Assembly (NCBI GenBank): GCA_965203985.1
Contig: CBDBDS010000002.1
Coordinates: forward strand, 757,714 to 821,713
From: Bin87 sp965203985
Lineage (GTDB): Bacteria; Chloroflexota; Dehalococcoidia; Lucifugimonadales; UBA3495
Direction: 5' to 3'
Length of the DNA stretch: 64,000 nucleotides
Each line of letters begins with the position of its first letter. The first letter of the stretch is position 1. The notes under the pieces are model-generated. The model was not told where the DNA came from, did no database searches, and worked only from the letters and a program-made list of their open reading frames with translations. The translations under genes and the position numbers were made by a program. This document shows positions 63,756-64,000 of the stretch, piece by piece.

Positions 63756-64000
63756 GCAAGCCCCCACCTATATTGGTCAGGTCAAGCATGTGCTGGGGTC
63801 GACGGTAACTGTTGAACTCGATGGAAGTTTAGCTGGAGTGGCACCGATCTATAAGGGACATCTCCAACCTGTCGGACAGATCGGCTCACTGGTTCGGATT
63901 CCCCAAGGACTCGTTGACCTCGTTGGGTCGGTGGCCCTGCTAGGCATCTCGGAACTCTCCGGAGCCCAGGAACCTTCCCAGTCCGTCCAGAATGGAGACA
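63748..64000 (+). CDS. herA: HerA-type ATPase N-terminus (runs off window)
   Basis: The visible 84 residues (MVEQAPTYIGQVKHVLGSTV, then TVELDGSLAGVAPIYKGHLQ and IGSLVRIPQGLVDLVGSV) form the HAS-barrel typical of HerA/FtsK-type hexameric ATPases. The ATG lies within the 3' end of the SIR2 gene (ATGGTTGA), with GGGAGG upstream. The Walker motifs must lie beyond the right edge. Together with SIR2 it should form a large complex that depletes NAD+ during phage infection. Confidence 0.75.
   Translation, partial: MVEQAPTYIGQVKHVLGSTVTVELDGSLAGVAPIYKGHLQPVGQIGSLVRIPQGLVDLVGSVALLGISELSGAQEPSQSVQNGD

Overview
The window is 64 kb of GC-rich bacterial DNA with no rRNA, tRNA or CRISPR array that I can see. 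Lineage clues are lipoproteins with Thr/Pro-rich linkers, a lipoprotein carrying VEVTREVPVT-type repeats, a giant RCC1-repeat surface protein, and a fragment of an LLM-type flavin monooxygenase. Together they suggest a Chloroflexota genome, perhaps of the Dehalococcoidia/SAR202 type. This is inference from sequence style; no marker gene is present.

Layout. 1-4.5 kb: two divergent trypsin-like lipoproteins (one has lost its catalytic His), a broken DUF2235 gene and small proteins. 4.6-7.15 kb: an IS1182-family element split by an IS1-family element, both with target duplications. 7.4-9.0 kb and 19.9-20.5 kb: decayed copies of one tyrosine recombinase. 9.3-17.6 kb: a leftward series encoding an Hsp70-TPR-helicase-like fusion, then a kinase / PP2C / vWA triad (TerY-P type) with an HNH nuclease, a Cys-rich mini-protein, an orphan 252-aa protein and a tiny basic protein, all behind a near-consensus promoter. 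A Crp-like regulator is divergent from it. 19-24.5 kb: a fused nucleotidyltransferase-HEPN protein, and an SF2 helicase separated from its likely partner by an IS5-family element. 24.8-31.9 kb: an IS630 wreck, a lipoprotein, a TlpA-like thioredoxin whose first active-site Cys codon is TGA (candidate selenoprotein), and the RCC1 protein. 32-36.5 kb: winged-helix proteins and orphans. 37-42.3 kb: IS630, IS4-type and IS21 elements. 43-64 kb: a dense defence island with a nuclease-methyltransferase, a 1873-aa DUF4011 helicase-nuclease, HigBA, a TM0106-type nuclease-helicase, a complete type II CBASS operon with a TIR-SAVED effector, a second Crp-like regulator divergent from CBASS, and SIR2-HerA running off the right edge.

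Three themes link the regions. First, two near-identical Crp-like regulators (same length, no gaps, roughly 70% identical by eye) each sit divergent from a stress or defence operon, suggesting a shared switch. Second, a 24-25 nt hairpin micro-repeat has inserted six times, always inside transposase genes, usually as 8 in-frame codons. Third, insertion sequences with intact terminal repeats and target duplications have repeatedly broken recombinase, transposase and probable defence genes, so much of the window is accessory DNA in flux.
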